Shown: piece after piece, positions 18,179-27,824 of the stretch
Position numbering within the stretch: position 1 is the stretch's first letter
Layout: each line of letters begins with the position of its first letter
Source of the DNA: Taibaiella sp.
Lineage (GTDB): Bacteria; Bacteroidota; Bacteroidia; Chitinophagales; Chitinophagaceae
DNA: 55,366 nt
Assembly: GCA_021740995.1 (NCBI GenBank)
Contig: JAIOYR010000016.1
Coordinates: 1 to 55,366, forward strand
Reading direction: 5' to 3'
Program-made: the position numbers and the translations under genes
The notes under the pieces: model-generated
Told to the model about the DNA's origin: nothing
Databases searched by the model: none
Seen by the model: the letters and a program-made list of their open reading frames with translations, nothing else

Positions 18179-19231
18179 ATGTCGGGATTTATAATAACAT
18201 CATTGATCATTCTGGTTTTTGTAATCATCTACCAGATAGGTAAAGCGAGCGAATATGCAGCAGTGCTGCGTGGAGAAAAGAAAGTAAATGCTCAGGTCAA
18301 CCGGGCAATTGCCTTCATGCTATTAGCAATTTTCGTACTGGGCGTATGGGGTATTTGGGTGTGCCACCAATACTTCCAGGACAAAATGCTACCTGTAGCT
18401 GCCTGCGACACTGGTGTCAATTACGACTCTATGTTCCGGGTTACCATAATGGTAACCGGAATAGTGTTCTTCCTTACACAAGCGGTTTTGTTTTGGTTCT
18501 GTTTTAAATATCAGGCATCTGAAAAGCGTACAACTTTCTTTTTTGCACACAGCAATAAGCTTGAGTTGATATGGACTACTATACCCGCGATAGCGATGGC
18601 GGTACTGGTAGCAATAGGTCTTAAGAACTGGATGCAGGTGACTTCTCCAGCCCCTGCCGAAGCCACTGTGATAGAAATAGTTGGTAAGCAGTTTAACTGG
18701 CTCATACGCTATCCCGGAGCAGATAACGAACTCGGGAAAAGAGATTTCCGTAAGATAAACGATGCGAACAATGTATTGGGTCTTGACTGGACAGATCCGC
18801 ATAATACGGATGATATAATAGCTCAGAACGGTGAAATGCACGTAGTTGTAGGAAAGCCGGTAAAGTTGATTATTGGTTCACGAGATGTGATACATGATGT
18901 AGGTCTGCCACACTTCCGTATGAAGATGGACGCAGTACCTGGTATTACCACTACATTGTGGTTTACGCCAACCATCACTTCCGACTCTATGAAGCTGATT
19001 ACCAAAAACCCTGATTTCGTGTATGAAATAGCCTGTGATCAGCTTTGCGGTAAAGGGCACTATGCAATGCGTGGGACCATAATAGTGGAAACACAGGCAC
19101 AGTATAACAAGTGGATGGCCAGCCAGCCCTCTTATTATGCAATAAGCAATCCGCAACCTGCAGCACCCGGTGCAGACAGCACTAAAGCTTTGCCGGTAGC
19201 AGACAGTACAAAAGCAATATCGATGAAATAA
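18179..19231 (+). CDS. coxB: Cytochrome c oxidase subunit II
   Basis: A 350-residue protein with an N-terminal hydrophobic helix, a second and third helix around residues 40-60 and 85-105, and a periplasmic cupredoxin domain. The CuA ligands are visible as CDQLCGKGHYAM (about 286-297), with an upstream His in VIHDVGLPHFRMKMDAVPG. The tail repeats ADSTKALPVADSTKA and is low-complexity. It receives electrons from cytochrome c or directly from alternative complex III. It is part of the act-cox operon. Confidence 0.95.
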   Translation: MSGFIITSLIILVFVIIYQIGKASEYAAVLRGEKKVNAQVNRAIAFMLLAIFVLGVWGIWVCHQYFQDKMLPVAACDTGVNYDSMFRVTIMVTGIVFFLTQAVLFWFCFKYQASEKRTTFFFAHSNKLELIWTTIPAIAMAVLVAIGLKNWMQVTSPAPAEATVIEIVGKQFNWLIRYPGADNELGKRDFRKINDANNVLGLDWTDPHNTDDIIAQNGEMHVVVGKPVKLIIGSRDVIHDVGLPHFRMKMDAVPGITTTLWFTPTITSDSMKLITKNPDFVYEIACDQLCGKGHYAMRGTIIVETQAQYNKWMASQPSYYAISNPQPAAPGADSTKALPVADSTKAISMK

Positions 19232-19267
19232 TCGGCTATAAAATCAATTAGCCATAAAAGTGCAACA

Positions 19268-21091
19268 ATGAACAAAGAAGGAATCATAACTGGAGGGCCA
19301 CATGCAGCACACGCTCACGATAGCGCTGCGGGACATCATGGCCATGAGCATCACGAGCAGCATTTTATCTGGAAGTATATTTTCAGTCAGGATCACAAAA
19401 TGATTTCCAAGCAATTCCTGATAACCGGAATCATCTGGGCTATTATAGGCGCGCTGTTCTCGGTATTCTTCCGTTTTCAGCTTGGCTTCCCAGATACTGC
19501 CTTCCCGATAATGGAGAAGTTTTTGGGCGAATGGGCTAAAGGAGGAAAACTTTCTCCGGAGTTTTATTATGCGCTTGTAACCATGCACGGTACCATACTG
19601 GTATTCTTCGTGCTTACTGCGGGTCTTAGCGGCACATTTGCCAATCTGCTCATACCTTACCAGGTAGGTGCGCGTGATATGGCATCGCCGTTTATGAACA
19701 TGCTTTCCTATTGGTTCTTTTTTGCAGCCAGTATCTGCATGTTGGTATCGCTTTTTGTAGAGACCGGTCCGGCATCTGGTGGTTGGACTACTTATCCTCC
19801 GTTGAGTGCGCTCAAAGAGGCCTCGCTGGGATCAGGAATAGGTATGGACTTGTGGTTGCTGGGTATGGCACTCTTTGTTGTGTCATCGCTTCTTGGAGGT
19901 CTAAACTACATCAGTACTGTATTGAACATGCGTACCAAGGGTATGACAATGACACGCCTGCCATTGACTATATGGGCTCTGTTGTTTACCGCTGTTTTGG
20001 GTGTACTTTCTTTCCCTGTACTGTTCTCAGGAGTAGTATTGCTTATATTCGACCGTAACTTTGGCACCAGTTTCTACCTTTCCGAAATATTCATTGGTGG
20101 GAAAGCATTGCCACATATTGGTGGGTCTGCAATCCTGTACCAGCACTTGTTCTGGTTCCTGGGTCACCCCGAGGTGTACATCATCATGCTTCCGGGTATG
20201 GGTATGGCGTCAGAAGTCTTGTCTACAAACAGCCGTAAGCCAATCTTTGGGTACTTCGCGATGGTTATATCCCTTATCGGTATCACAGTGCTTGCATTCG
20301 TGGTATGGGCGCATCACATGTTTGTGACGGGTATGAGTCCGTTCCTCGGTTCCATATTCGTACTTCTTACGCTACTTATTGCCGTACCATCTGCGGTAAA
20401 AGTGTTTAACTGGCTTACAACAATCTGGCGCGGTAATCTTCGTTTCAATCCCGCAATGTTGTTTGCGCTCGGGTTTGTGTCCCTGTTCATCTCCGGTGGT
20501 CTTACAGGTATATTCCTTGGTAACTCCGCACTGGATATTCACTTACACGATACCTACTTTGTAATTGCGCACTTCCATATAGTAATGGGTGTATCAGCAT
20601 TCTTTGGCATGTTTGCCGGCGTATATCATTGGTTCCCCAAGATGTATGGCAGGTTCATGAATAATACGCTTGGTTACATTCACTTCTTCATAACGTTCAT
20701 TGGCGCATATCTTATATTCTGGCCTATGCACTACGAAGGAATAGCAGGTATGCCGCGTCGTTACTACGATTATTCTGCATGGGAGTCGTTCAAGCAGTTT
20801 CAGAGCATCAATGGCTTTATAAGCATAGTAGCGCTTGTTGTATTCCTTACACAGCTTTTGTTTGTGTTCAACTATATAGTAAGTATCTACAAGGGTCGCA
20901 AAATGACAACGCTAAATCCATGGGGTTCCACAACTCTGGAGTGGACTACGCCTATACTGCCTGGTCACGGCAACTGGGAAGGGGAAATTCCTGAAGTATA
21001 TCGCTGGCCTTATGACTACAAAGATGATGGCAATGGTAATGATTTCATTCCACAGACTACCCCGCTAAGGCCGGGAGAAGAGTCTCATTAA
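19268..21091 (+). CDS. coxA: Cytochrome c oxidase subunit I (A1-type haem-copper oxidase)
   Basis: A 607-residue catalytic subunit with the usual twelve helices and a His-rich N-terminal leader (HAAHAHDSAAGHHGHEHHEQH). Helix II has HGTILVFFVLTAGLSG. The CuB His and cross-linked Tyr motif is GHPEVYI (about 298-304), and the Glu of this motif places it in the A1 class. HH of CuB is WAHHMFVTGM, and the helix X haem ligands are DTYFVIAHFHIVMG. It reduces O2 to water and pumps protons. The gene ends the act-cox operon; subunits III and IV are not in the window. Confidence 0.96.
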   Translation: MNKEGIITGGPHAAHAHDSAAGHHGHEHHEQHFIWKYIFSQDHKMISKQFLITGIIWAIIGALFSVFFRFQLGFPDTAFPIMEKFLGEWAKGGKLSPEFYYALVTMHGTILVFFVLTAGLSGTFANLLIPYQVGARDMASPFMNMLSYWFFFAASICMLVSLFVETGPASGGWTTYPPLSALKEASLGSGIGMDLWLLGMALFVVSSLLGGLNYISTVLNMRTKGMTMTRLPLTIWALLFTAVLGVLSFPVLFSGVVLLIFDRNFGTSFYLSEIFIGGKALPHIGGSAILYQHLFWFLGHPEVYIIMLPGMGMASEVLSTNSRKPIFGYFAMVISLIGITVLAFVVWAHHMFVTGMSPFLGSIFVLLTLLIAVPSAVKVFNWLTTIWRGNLRFNPAMLFALGFVSLFISGGLTGIFLGNSALDIHLHDTYFVIAHFHIVMGVSAFFGMFAGVYHWFPKMYGRFMNNTLGYIHFFITFIGAYLIFWPMHYEGIAGMPRRYYDYSAWESFKQFQSINGFISIVALVVFLTQLLFVFNYIVSIYKGRKMTTLNPWGSTTLEWTTPILPGHGNWEGEIPEVYRWPYDYKDDGNGNDFIPQTTPLRPGEESH

Positions 21092-21116
21092 TACTACTGA
21101 TTTGTATAAAAATACT

Positions 21117-21150
21117 AACCGCCCCGATAATAGTTCGGGGCGGTTTTGCT
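21117..21150 (+). terminator. Terminator of the act-cox operon
   Basis: A perfect 11-bp GC-rich stem (21117-21127 with 21135-21145), a 7-nt loop and a short T run, 25 bp after the coxA stop. Confidence 0.92.
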
Positions 21151-21216
21151 TTATTGGGAGTATCCGGAATTATTGTTGTCGCTATTGTAAACTATTGGAT
21201 AGAAAAAAGTAGCCAT

Positions 21217-21603
21217 TTATGCATCCTCCTGCTCTTCTCCAAAAAGGTCACGTTCCAGAATTTCCATGCTTATTATGTCAACTGCCTCTATCATTTTTGG
21301 TGCTACGTTGATTATTGTATCTATTTCTGCATCTTTCAGTGCTGCCAATACTTTCCCCTTGGTACCTGTAAAGACCAGCGATCTCCCCATTGCGTAGCAT
21401 TCCTCGTGCATGGCTACGAGCCTTTCAAGTGCGGCTGTATCAATATTTTTACATTCCTGAAAATCTACTATAAAATTCAGACTGCCGCTTTGCCTCATTT
21501 TTTCGAATGTTGCCTGCAGTTCATCTGTCAAATTTGCGGTTATTGTTTCTGAAACCGGCGTAATTACTGAAAATGTATCTCTGGTATCAATTTTGAAGTC
21601 CAT
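21217..21603 (-). CDS. STAS domain protein (anti-sigma factor antagonist-like)
   Basis: A 128-residue protein with a STAS fold pattern: FSVITPVSETITANLTDEL, then FIVDFQECKNIDTAALERL (about 44-62), then GRSLVFTG (about 73-80). The conserved region where RsbV/SpoIIAA-type proteins are phosphorylated (DSSG) reads NIDTAA here, with a Thr that could take its place. The acidic C-terminal tail is LFGEEQEDA. No partner kinase or anti-sigma gene is adjacent. It stands alone, divergent from clpC. Confidence 0.78.
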   Translation of the reverse strand: MDFKIDTRDTFSVITPVSETITANLTDELQATFEKMRQSGSLNFIVDFQECKNIDTAALERLVAMHEECYAMGRSLVFTGTKGKVLAALKDAEIDTIINVAPKMIEAVDIISMEILERDLFGEEQEDA

Positions 21604-21951
21604 ATTGTGCTTGATTTTGTGAGTGATGTCCCAAAGTAGTTAACTTAACTATTTTATCAAATTTTGACACACAAAAATAATCGTGCAGTTCTTTACAATC
21701 AAAATGTGGTCTGATTGATAGCTAGTTGTTAGCCAGGGGCACTGCGTACACTTTGCCAACCTTCTGTCGTCATTCATTCGTTTCATAAGTAGTTTCGCAC
21801 TCTTGCAACAGCGTGGTTAAAAGTAAAATGCAAAAACCAAAAAAACTTGTAAAACGCTCGTTAAATATGCATAACGATATACGAGTATAACAATTGTAGA
21901 TACCAGAGTTCTTTTAAAATCGCTAACTTTAATCTTAAATCAGTCAAATAC
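21604..21951. other. Non-coding region between the STAS gene and clpC
   Basis: About 350 bp of divergent intergenic DNA. TAACTTTA (21924-21931) differs by one base from the -7 consensus and lies 20 bp before the clpC ATG. I see no CIRCE-type heat-shock operator, hairpin or small gene. Confidence 0.3.
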
Positions 21952-24495
21952 ATGGATTCTAATTTCTCACCGAAAGTAAAAGAGATCATATCATACAGCA
22001 GGGAAGAAGCACTGCGACTTGGTAATGATTTTATTGGTACGGAGCACTTGTTGCTTGGTCTTATCCGCGAGGGTGATGGTATGGCGCTGAAAGTGTTGCA
22101 AACGATGCAGGTAGACCTTTTCGAGCTGCGCAAAGGTCTGGAGACAGCCATTAAAGACAAGAACAATAAACCGCTTGCCAATATTAATAGTTTGCCGCTG
22201 ACCAAGCAAGCTGAAAAAGTAATACGCATCACTGTGCTGGAAGCAAAAGCACTCAAAAGTGCAACTGTGGAAACAGAACACCTGATGCTATCTATACTCA
22301 AAAACAAAGAAAATGTGGCTACACAAATTCTGGGTAATCTGGATGTAGATTATGAGCGTTTCAAGGGCGAACTAAGCATTCTGCAGGGGGGTAGTCCTAC
22401 CAGCGACTACAACGATCCGGGTTCTGAAGAGTTTGATGATGACGATGAGCGCCGTCAATACCAGCAGCGCAAACCTGCCGCCAGCAATACTAAATCGAAG
22501 ACTCCTGTACTCGATAATTTTGGCAGGGATATAACCAAGTTTGCAGAGTTGGGCAATCTGGACCCTATAGTGGGCAGAGAGCAAGAGATAGAGCGAGTAT
22601 CGCAGATACTCTCCCGCAGGAAGAAGAACAATCCGATACTGATAGGCGAACCGGGGGTGGGTAAGACCGCTATAGTTGAAGGTCTGGCATTGCGTATAGT
22701 ACAGCGCAAGGTATCACGTGTGTTGTTCGATAAGCGGGTTATCAGTCTGGATCTTGCTGCACTAGTGGCCGGTACCAAATACCGGGGCCAGTTTGAGGAG
22801 CGCATGAAGGCGATAATGAATGAGCTGGAAAAAAACAGGGATGTTATTCTCTTCATCGATGAGATTCATACCATAGTAGGCGCAGGTGGTGCATCGGGCT
22901 CGCTCGATGCGTCTAATATATTCAAACCTGCATTGGCCCGTGGCGACCTGCAATGTATAGGTGCATCTACGCTGGATGAATACCGTATGTACATAGAGAA
23001 AGATGGCGCTCTGGATCGTCGCTTTCAGAAGGTACTGATAGAGCCACCAAGTATCGATGAAACCATCACTATCCTCAACAATATACGCTCTAAGTACGAG
23101 GACTTTCATAACGTAATATATGATGCAGAGGCTATAGAAGCCTGTGTGCGCCTGAGCGACCGCTATATGACTGACCGCCTGCTGCCCGACAAAGCTATAG
23201 ATGTAATGGATGAGGCAGGCGCGCGTGTGCACCTCAAGAACATTAATGTACCGCAGAACATACTGGATCTGGAAAAGCAGATCGAAGACATAAAACAAGA
23301 AAAAAATAAGGTGGTAAAAAGCCAGCGGTTTGAGGAAGCTGCGGCCCTGCGCGACCGGGAGAAAAGACTAGGCGAAGAACTGGACCGAGCAAAAGCAGAA
23401 TGGGAAGAGGAAGCAAAACACAAACGCTTCCCGATAAACGAAGAAGCGATAGCAGAGGTAATAAGTATGATGACAGGCATACCTGTAATGCGCATGGTGG
23501 AGGCCGAAAGTGCCAAGCTGCGCCGTATGGGCGACGACCTGCAGGGTGCAGTAGTAGGGCAGGATGAGGCCATAAGCAAAATTGTAAAGGCAATACAACG
23601 TAACCGGGTAGGCCTCAAGGACCCACGTAAGCCCATAGGCTCTTTCATATTTTTGGGGCCAACCGGTGTGGGTAAAACAGAACTTGCCCGTGCGCTCGCC
23701 CGCTACATGTTTGATGGGGAAGATGCTCTTATTCGTATAGACATGAGTGAGTACATGGAGAAATTCTCGCTGAGCCGACTGATAGGTGCGCCTCCGGGAT
23801 ATGTAGGATATGAAGAGGGCGGACAGCTTACCGAGAAAGTGCGTCGCAAACCGTACTCAGTAGTACTGCTCGACGAAATCGAAAAAGCACATCCGGATAT
23901 ATTCAACATCATGCTGCAGGTGCTGGATGATGGTCAGCTTACAGATGGCCTGGGTCGCAAAGTAGACTTCAAGAACACGCTGATAATAATGACCTCTAAC
24001 ATTGGTGCCCGTCAGCTAAAGGATTTCGGTGCAGGTGTAGGATTTGCTACCACTGCCAAAACATCGAACACGGAAGAGAACAACAGAGGCGTGATAGAAA
24101 AAGCACTGAAGCGTACATTCTCGCCTGAATTTCTGAATCGTATAGATGATGTAGTCATTTTCAATTCGTTGGAAGAAAGTCATATCGGATCGATAATCGA
24201 CATTATCATGAAGGATGTTTTGAAACGCCTCAATACGCTTGGTTTCACACTTTCACTTTCAGATAGTGCCAAGAAGTATATTGCAGAGAAAGGATACGAC
24301 CAGCAGTTTGGTGCACGGCCGCTACACCGGGCTATACAGAAGTATCTGGAAGACCCGCTGGCAGAAGAAATACTCAATCACCGCATAACTGCCGGAGATT
24401 CTGTAACCGCCGACTACAGCGAAGAGGAAAAGAAAATAGTTTTTGAAATTACCCATACGCCTGCTCCCAAAGAGGAGGAATCTATAGACGGGTAA
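21952..24495 (+). CDS. clpC: ATP-dependent Clp protease ATP-binding subunit ClpC
   Basis: An 847-residue AAA+ unfoldase that feeds proteins to ClpP. It has a double Clp N domain (about 1-150), a first AAA module with Walker A GEPGVGKT (about 231-238) and Walker [10 protein letters not shown] (about 298-306), a UVR/middle region [21 protein letters not shown] (about 452-472), and a second AAA module with Walker A GPTGVGKT (about 568-575), Walker [14 protein letters not shown] (about 636-648) and a D2-small domain. Length and motifs are complete. It is monocistronic and ends in a shared terminator. Confidence 0.96.
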   Translation: MDSNFSPKVKEIISYSREEALRLGNDFIGTEHLLLGLIREGDGMALKVLQTMQVDLFELRKGLETAIKDKNNKPLANINSLPLTKQAEKVIRITVLEAKALKSATVETEHLMLSILKNKENVATQILGNLDVDYERFKGELSILQGGSPTSDYNDPGSEEFDDDDERRQYQQRKPAASNTKSKTPVLDNFGRDITKFAELGNLDPIVGREQEIERVSQILSRRKKNNPILIGEPGVGKTAIVEGLALRIVQRKVSRVLFDKRVISLDLAALVAGTKYRGQFEERMKAIMNELEKNRDVILFIDEIHTIVGAGGASGSLDASNIFKPALARGDLQCIGASTLDEYRMYIEKDGALDRRFQKVLIEPPSIDETITILNNIRSKYEDFHNVIYDAEAIEACVRLSDRYMTDRLLPDKAIDVMDEAGARVHLKNINVPQNILDLEKQIEDIKQEKNKVVKSQRFEEAAALRDREKRLGEELDRAKAEWEEEAKHKRFPINEEAIAEVISMMTGIPVMRMVEAESAKLRRMGDDLQGAVVGQDEAISKIVKAIQRNRVGLKDPRKPIGSFIFLGPTGVGKTELARALARYMFDGEDALIRIDMSEYMEKFSLSRLIGAPPGYVGYEEGGQLTEKVRRKPYSVVLLDEIEKAHPDIFNIMLQVLDDGQLTDGLGRKVDFKNTLIIMTSNIGARQLKDFGAGVGFATTAKTSNTEENNRGVIEKALKRTFSPEFLNRIDDVVIFNSLEESHIGSIIDIIMKDVLKRLNTLGFTLSLSDSAKKYIAEKGYDQQFGARPLHRAIQKYLEDPLAEEILNHRITAGDSVTADYSEEEKKIVFEITHTPAPKEEESIDG

Positions 24496-24517
24496 AAAGC
24501 AATTTATTAGCATAAAA

Positions 24518-24555
24518 ACAGTAAAAGCCGTAACCTGTGTTACGGCTTTTACTGT
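24518..24555. terminator. Bidirectional terminator between clpC and the AraC gene
   Basis: A perfect 16-bp stem (24518-24533 with 24540-24555) and a 6-nt loop lie between the convergent stop codons. The stem contains A- and T-rich runs, so it can serve both strands. Confidence 0.88.
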
Positions 24556-24564
24556 CTATCTATT

Positions 24565-25545
24565 TTATGCTGCCATCGGTTCTTTCTTATACTTGTTTCG
24601 GTATTCTATCGGTGTAAGTCCGGTTAACTTTTTAAATATGGTGCGGAAGGCTTTTGTATCGGTATAGCCCACATCATACATGACCTCATTTATATTCTTC
24701 CGGTTCTTTTCAAAACTGCGTTTTGCAGCTTCTATCTTTACCCGCTGCATATACTCCACTACCGTATTATTGGTCGCCTTCTTAAACCTGCGCTCGAAAC
24801 TGCGCCTGCCCATTAGCAGCATTGCCGAAAGCTGGTCTACGGTTATTTTCTCAATGTAGTTGGCTTCTATAAACTCCTGCGCTTTCAGTATATCTGCATC
24901 CTGATGTTCCTTCTGTCCATGAAACATCATAAATGACGATTGACTATCGCGGTCAATATCCACCGCAAAATACTTGGAGGCGAGAATGGCAGTATCGCGG
25001 TCTGTGTATTTCTCTACCAGGTATAGCAGCAGGTTCCAATAAGAGTTGGCACCACCACTGGAATAGATGCCCTGCTCCTCCGTAATGATACTGCCATCTA
25101 CCAGCTCTACCTCCGGAAACATTGTTCTGAATTCATTTGCAGCATTCCAGTGAGTAGAGCATTTTTTACCATTGAGCAAGCCGGTAGCAGCAAGTAGAAA
25201 CGCACCTATGCAAAGAGAAGCCACCTCTGCGCCCTTCTTATGCTGTGCTACTATCCATGGTATCATGCCATTATTCAGCTCCAGCGCCCTGCTGATATTG
25301 CCACTTATAGCCGGGATAAAGATCAGGTCTGTTCTGGTTACTTCATGCAAGAGCATGTCTGCATGTACAGAAAACAGGCTGTTGTCCAGCTTTATTTCTT
25401 TTGTCATACCTACCAGTTTCACATTGAACAGTGAAGCTCGGCCCGAGGCTTCCAGAAACTGATTGACCGCCTTAAACATATACAAGGGGTCAGCAACGGC
25501 CTCTATAATTGCAGTTTCGGGTACCAGAATAGAAATGTTTTTCAT
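24565..25545 (-). CDS. GlxA family transcriptional regulator (DJ-1/PfpI plus AraC HTH)
   Basis: A 326-residue protein from the ATG at 25545-25543 (MKNISILVPETA). An open frame continues 27 codons upstream but is not protein-like. The N-terminal DJ-1/PfpI-like domain (about 1-190) has the GlxA signature ASLCIGAFLLAATGLLNGKK with the nucleophile-elbow Cys. The C-terminal AraC domain (about 225-320) has two helix-turn-helix units, VDQLSAMLLMGRRSFERRFKK and INEVMYDVGYTDTKAFRTIF (cut here to short blocks: RSFERRFKK, VGYTDTKAFRTIFKK). It probably activates a target in response to an unknown small molecule; the target is not evident. Confidence 0.9.
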   Translation of the reverse strand: MKNISILVPETAIIEAVADPLYMFKAVNQFLEASGRASLFNVKLVGMTKEIKLDNSLFSVHADMLLHEVTRTDLIFIPAISGNISRALELNNGMIPWIVAQHKKGAEVASLCIGAFLLAATGLLNGKKCSTHWNAANEFRTMFPEVELVDGSIITEEQGIYSSGGANSYWNLLLYLVEKYTDRDTAILASKYFAVDIDRDSQSSFMMFHGQKEHQDADILKAQEFIEANYIEKITVDQLSAMLLMGRRSFERRFKKATNNTVVEYMQRVKIEAAKRSFEKNRKNINEVMYDVGYTDTKAFRTIFKKLTGLTPIEYRNKYKKEPMAA

Positions 25546-25691
25546 AGTGTGCTGTTTCCTGTTTTCGGGAATAAAGATAAACATACTATTTGTCGCAATC
25601 AACCCAAGGAAATGTCGTTTACACACACATACTTACTCCAATTCATGCGCCACATTTGCACATTCAATTTATAACCCCAAAGCACTGAGTT

Positions 25692-26114
25692 ATGACACAG
25701 ATAAATGCCTACCTCACATTCAATGGCAACTGCAGGGAAGCAATGACATTTTACCGGGACTGTTTGGGCGGTGCACTATCGTTGCAAACTATAGGAGATT
25801 CTCCGCTGGCAGATAAAATGCCAAAGGAGATGAAAGATTGCATATTGCATGGCTCACTCACCCGGTATGCATTAGTATTGCTGGGGTCTGATATGGTAGG
25901 AGAGCAGGGGCTTATCGAAGGCAATGCAGTGTCGTTGATGCTCGATTGCAGTAGTGAACAAGAGATAAGGGACTGCTACGAAAAACTGGCAGCAGGCGGG
26001 CGGGTTATACATCCGCTCGAAATTTCGTTTTGGGGTGCACTTTTTGGCGACCTTACCGACAAATATGGTAACCAATGGCTCTTGCATTACAACTGGAATC
26101 AACATAATAAATAG
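25692..26114 (+). CDS. VOC superfamily protein (PhnB/glyoxalase-like)
   Basis: A 140-residue protein of the vicinal oxygen chelate fold, PhnB subgroup. Features are INAYLTFNGNCREAMTFYRD (about 4-23), LADKMPKEMKDCILHGSL, the Val/Ser strand NAVSLMLDCSSE, and the C-terminal WGALFGDLTDKYGNQWLLHYN. Family members bind metals or small hydrophobic ligands; the substrate is unknown. It is divergent from the AraC regulator (about 145 bp), which could therefore control it. Confidence 0.85.
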   Translation: MTQINAYLTFNGNCREAMTFYRDCLGGALSLQTIGDSPLADKMPKEMKDCILHGSLTRYALVLLGSDMVGEQGLIEGNAVSLMLDCSSEQEIRDCYEKLAAGGRVIHPLEISFWGALFGDLTDKYGNQWLLHYNWNQHNK

Positions 26115-26180
26115 GAGATTTTATTGCTCATTGCTATTCCGATTATGTAAATTCTTTACCTTTATCTTCAAAATCAGCAT

Positions 26181-26630
26181 ATGACTAAATCCCGTCAAAT
26201 TTTTTTCGTTGCCGCTATGGCCCTCCTGGGTGCATTCCTCACCGTTACTGGCTGCAAGCAGCAAGACCTTACTCCGCCGATGTTTAAGCTTACAAAGTGG
26301 AAGTATATGCGCTGTACTCCCCGCTTTACGACCGACAGTAATGTAAGAGTAATGGGACCTCAGTATGATACTACTACCGGAGATGTGCAAACAGCCGTAA
26401 CAAGGAAAGGTGACCGGGAGGTTCGTTTCCGCGATAGAAGCTTTTATTTGGGTGAAAACAATGGTTCTATTATTGTATTTAATCAATATGATAATTACGA
26501 CGGTTCTTTTTCCGGTGAAATGACCTATTACCGGGATGCCGACAGCATCTTCGTAAGTATGTTTTATGAAGATCCCACAAGCAGCTACAGTAATTATGAA
26601 GTTTTGGAGTTTTGGTGGACGGTAGATTAA
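26181..26630 (+). CDS. Hypothetical lipoprotein
   Basis: A 149-residue protein with a lipoprotein signal peptide (MTKSRQIFFVAAMALLGAFLTVTGC; lipobox TVTGC, Cys at 25). The mature part is a small beta-rich domain with many Tyr and Phe residues (RDRSFYLGENNGSIIVFN, DGSFSGEMTYYRDADSIFVSM). I recognise no family. It probably sits in the outer or inner membrane. Confidence 0.65.
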   Translation: MTKSRQIFFVAAMALLGAFLTVTGCKQQDLTPPMFKLTKWKYMRCTPRFTTDSNVRVMGPQYDTTTGDVQTAVTRKGDREVRFRDRSFYLGENNGSIIVFNQYDNYDGSFSGEMTYYRDADSIFVSMFYEDPTSSYSNYEVLEFWWTVD

Positions 26631-26724
26631 CTGTTTTATTGCCGCCACGCCATACTTGTATTTGCATATTTCCTATTCGAAAACCGGCAAGCGCAAAGTC
26701 GTAAACATTCCGCAAACAATCAGA

Positions 26725-26943
26725 ATGAACAGAATACCCAAAGTTTTCAGGACATTTTTTAGCATGATGTTTGTGATTGTGATTACACAGATATTTGTAA
26801 GGCTGATGAACGACGAGCCAGCTGTAACAATCAATGCCAAATACGTTTTTGGCCTATTTGTGGGTACAGCGGTAGGTACTACTGTTTTCATGTTGCTCAC
26901 AAGGGAGCGGAAACCCCGCTCTGATACCAGCGAAGAAAACTAA
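26725..26943 (+). CDS. Small two-helix membrane protein
   Basis: A 72-residue protein from the ATG at 26725 (MNRIPKVFRTFF). An in-frame TTG at 26656 would add 23 residues. Two hydrophobic helices (about 9-28 and 39-60) are separated by a short polar loop, with a basic/acidic tail (RERKPRSDTSEEN). Function unknown. Confidence 0.55.
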   Translation: MNRIPKVFRTFFSMMFVIVITQIFVRLMNDEPAVTINAKYVFGLFVGTAVGTTVFMLLTRERKPRSDTSEEN

Positions 26944-27026
26944 GCAAGTAGTAGACTGCCTAAACCAACCTTCTAAATTTTAACTTTTACAATTTCCTTA
27001 TAAGATATAAACCGACCTCCTTTTAT

Positions 27027-27034
27027 TATATTTG
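27027..27034 (+). promoter_or_regulatory. Putative -7 element before gldF (TATATTTG)
   Basis: TATATTTG matches TAnnTTTG and lies 27 bp before the gldF ATG at 27062. No clear -33 TTG is visible. Confidence 0.4.
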
Positions 27035-27061
27035 CCCACCCTATACGGGGGCGACGATACA

Positions 27062-27808
27062 ATGAGAAGTATCTTTATTAAAGAAATAAACTCTTTCTTC
27101 AGTTCCATAGTAGGCTATGTGGCGTTGCTGGTATTTCTGGTAGCGTGCAGCCTATTTCTGTGGATCATACCTGAATACAGCATTCTGGCGTATGGCTATG
27201 CCTCTATGGAGCGTTTCTTCCAGATAGCCCCCTGGCTGTTGTTGCTATTGGTACCCGCTGTTACTATGCGCTCCTTTGCCGATGAGTTTCGCACCGGTAC
27301 CATAGAGTGGCTGTCTACCAAGCCGGTTTCTGACCTGGAGATCACACTTGGCAAGTATTTTGCCACTATCGCACTTATCATCTTTGCTTTGTTGCCAACG
27401 CTCATTTACGTTTACACTATTCAAAACCTTTCGTACGCAGATATCAGCATAGACACCGGAGCCATTATAGGCTCTTACATAGGATTGTTTTTTCTGGCAG
27501 CTACGTTTGGCGCAGTAGGTATTTTCTGCTCGTCGCTTACTGCCAATCAGGTGGTTGGTTTTCTTATATCGCTACTCGCATGTTATATACTCTATACCGG
27601 TTTTGAGCAACTGAGCAAGCTCCCAAAATTTTCGGAAGGTATAGACTACTACCTGAGTATGGTGGGTATGGAGTTTCATTACAATTCCATAAGCCGGGGG
27701 CTTATAGACAGCCGCGACGTGGTGTATTTTTTATCAGTAATTACATTTTTTATATCGCTTACCCGTTTCTCACTGGCATCGCGTACACGCGGCGCAGGGG
27801 CGGCATAG
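27062..27808 (+). CDS. gldF: Gliding motility-associated ABC transporter permease GldF
   Basis: A 248-residue ABC-2-type permease with about six membrane helices. The start ATG at 27062 (MRSIFIKEINSFFSS) is chosen over an in-frame TTG at 27032. Characteristic text is LVPAVTMRSFADEFRTGTIEWL (about 70-91, shown in parts: TMRSFADEFRTGTIE) and KYFATIALIIFALLPTL. It pairs with GldG (17-bp gap) and with the ATPase GldA, which is not in this window. The complex is needed for gliding in some Bacteroidota but is also found in non-gliders. Confidence 0.92.
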   Translation: MRSIFIKEINSFFSSIVGYVALLVFLVACSLFLWIIPEYSILAYGYASMERFFQIAPWLLLLLVPAVTMRSFADEFRTGTIEWLSTKPVSDLEITLGKYFATIALIIFALLPTLIYVYTIQNLSYADISIDTGAIIGSYIGLFFLAATFGAVGIFCSSLTANQVVGFLISLLACYILYTGFEQLSKLPKFSEGIDYYLSMVGMEFHYNSISRGLIDSRDVVYFLSVITFFISLTRFSLASRTRGAGAA

Positions 27809-27824
27809 GGGTAAATAAACCAGT

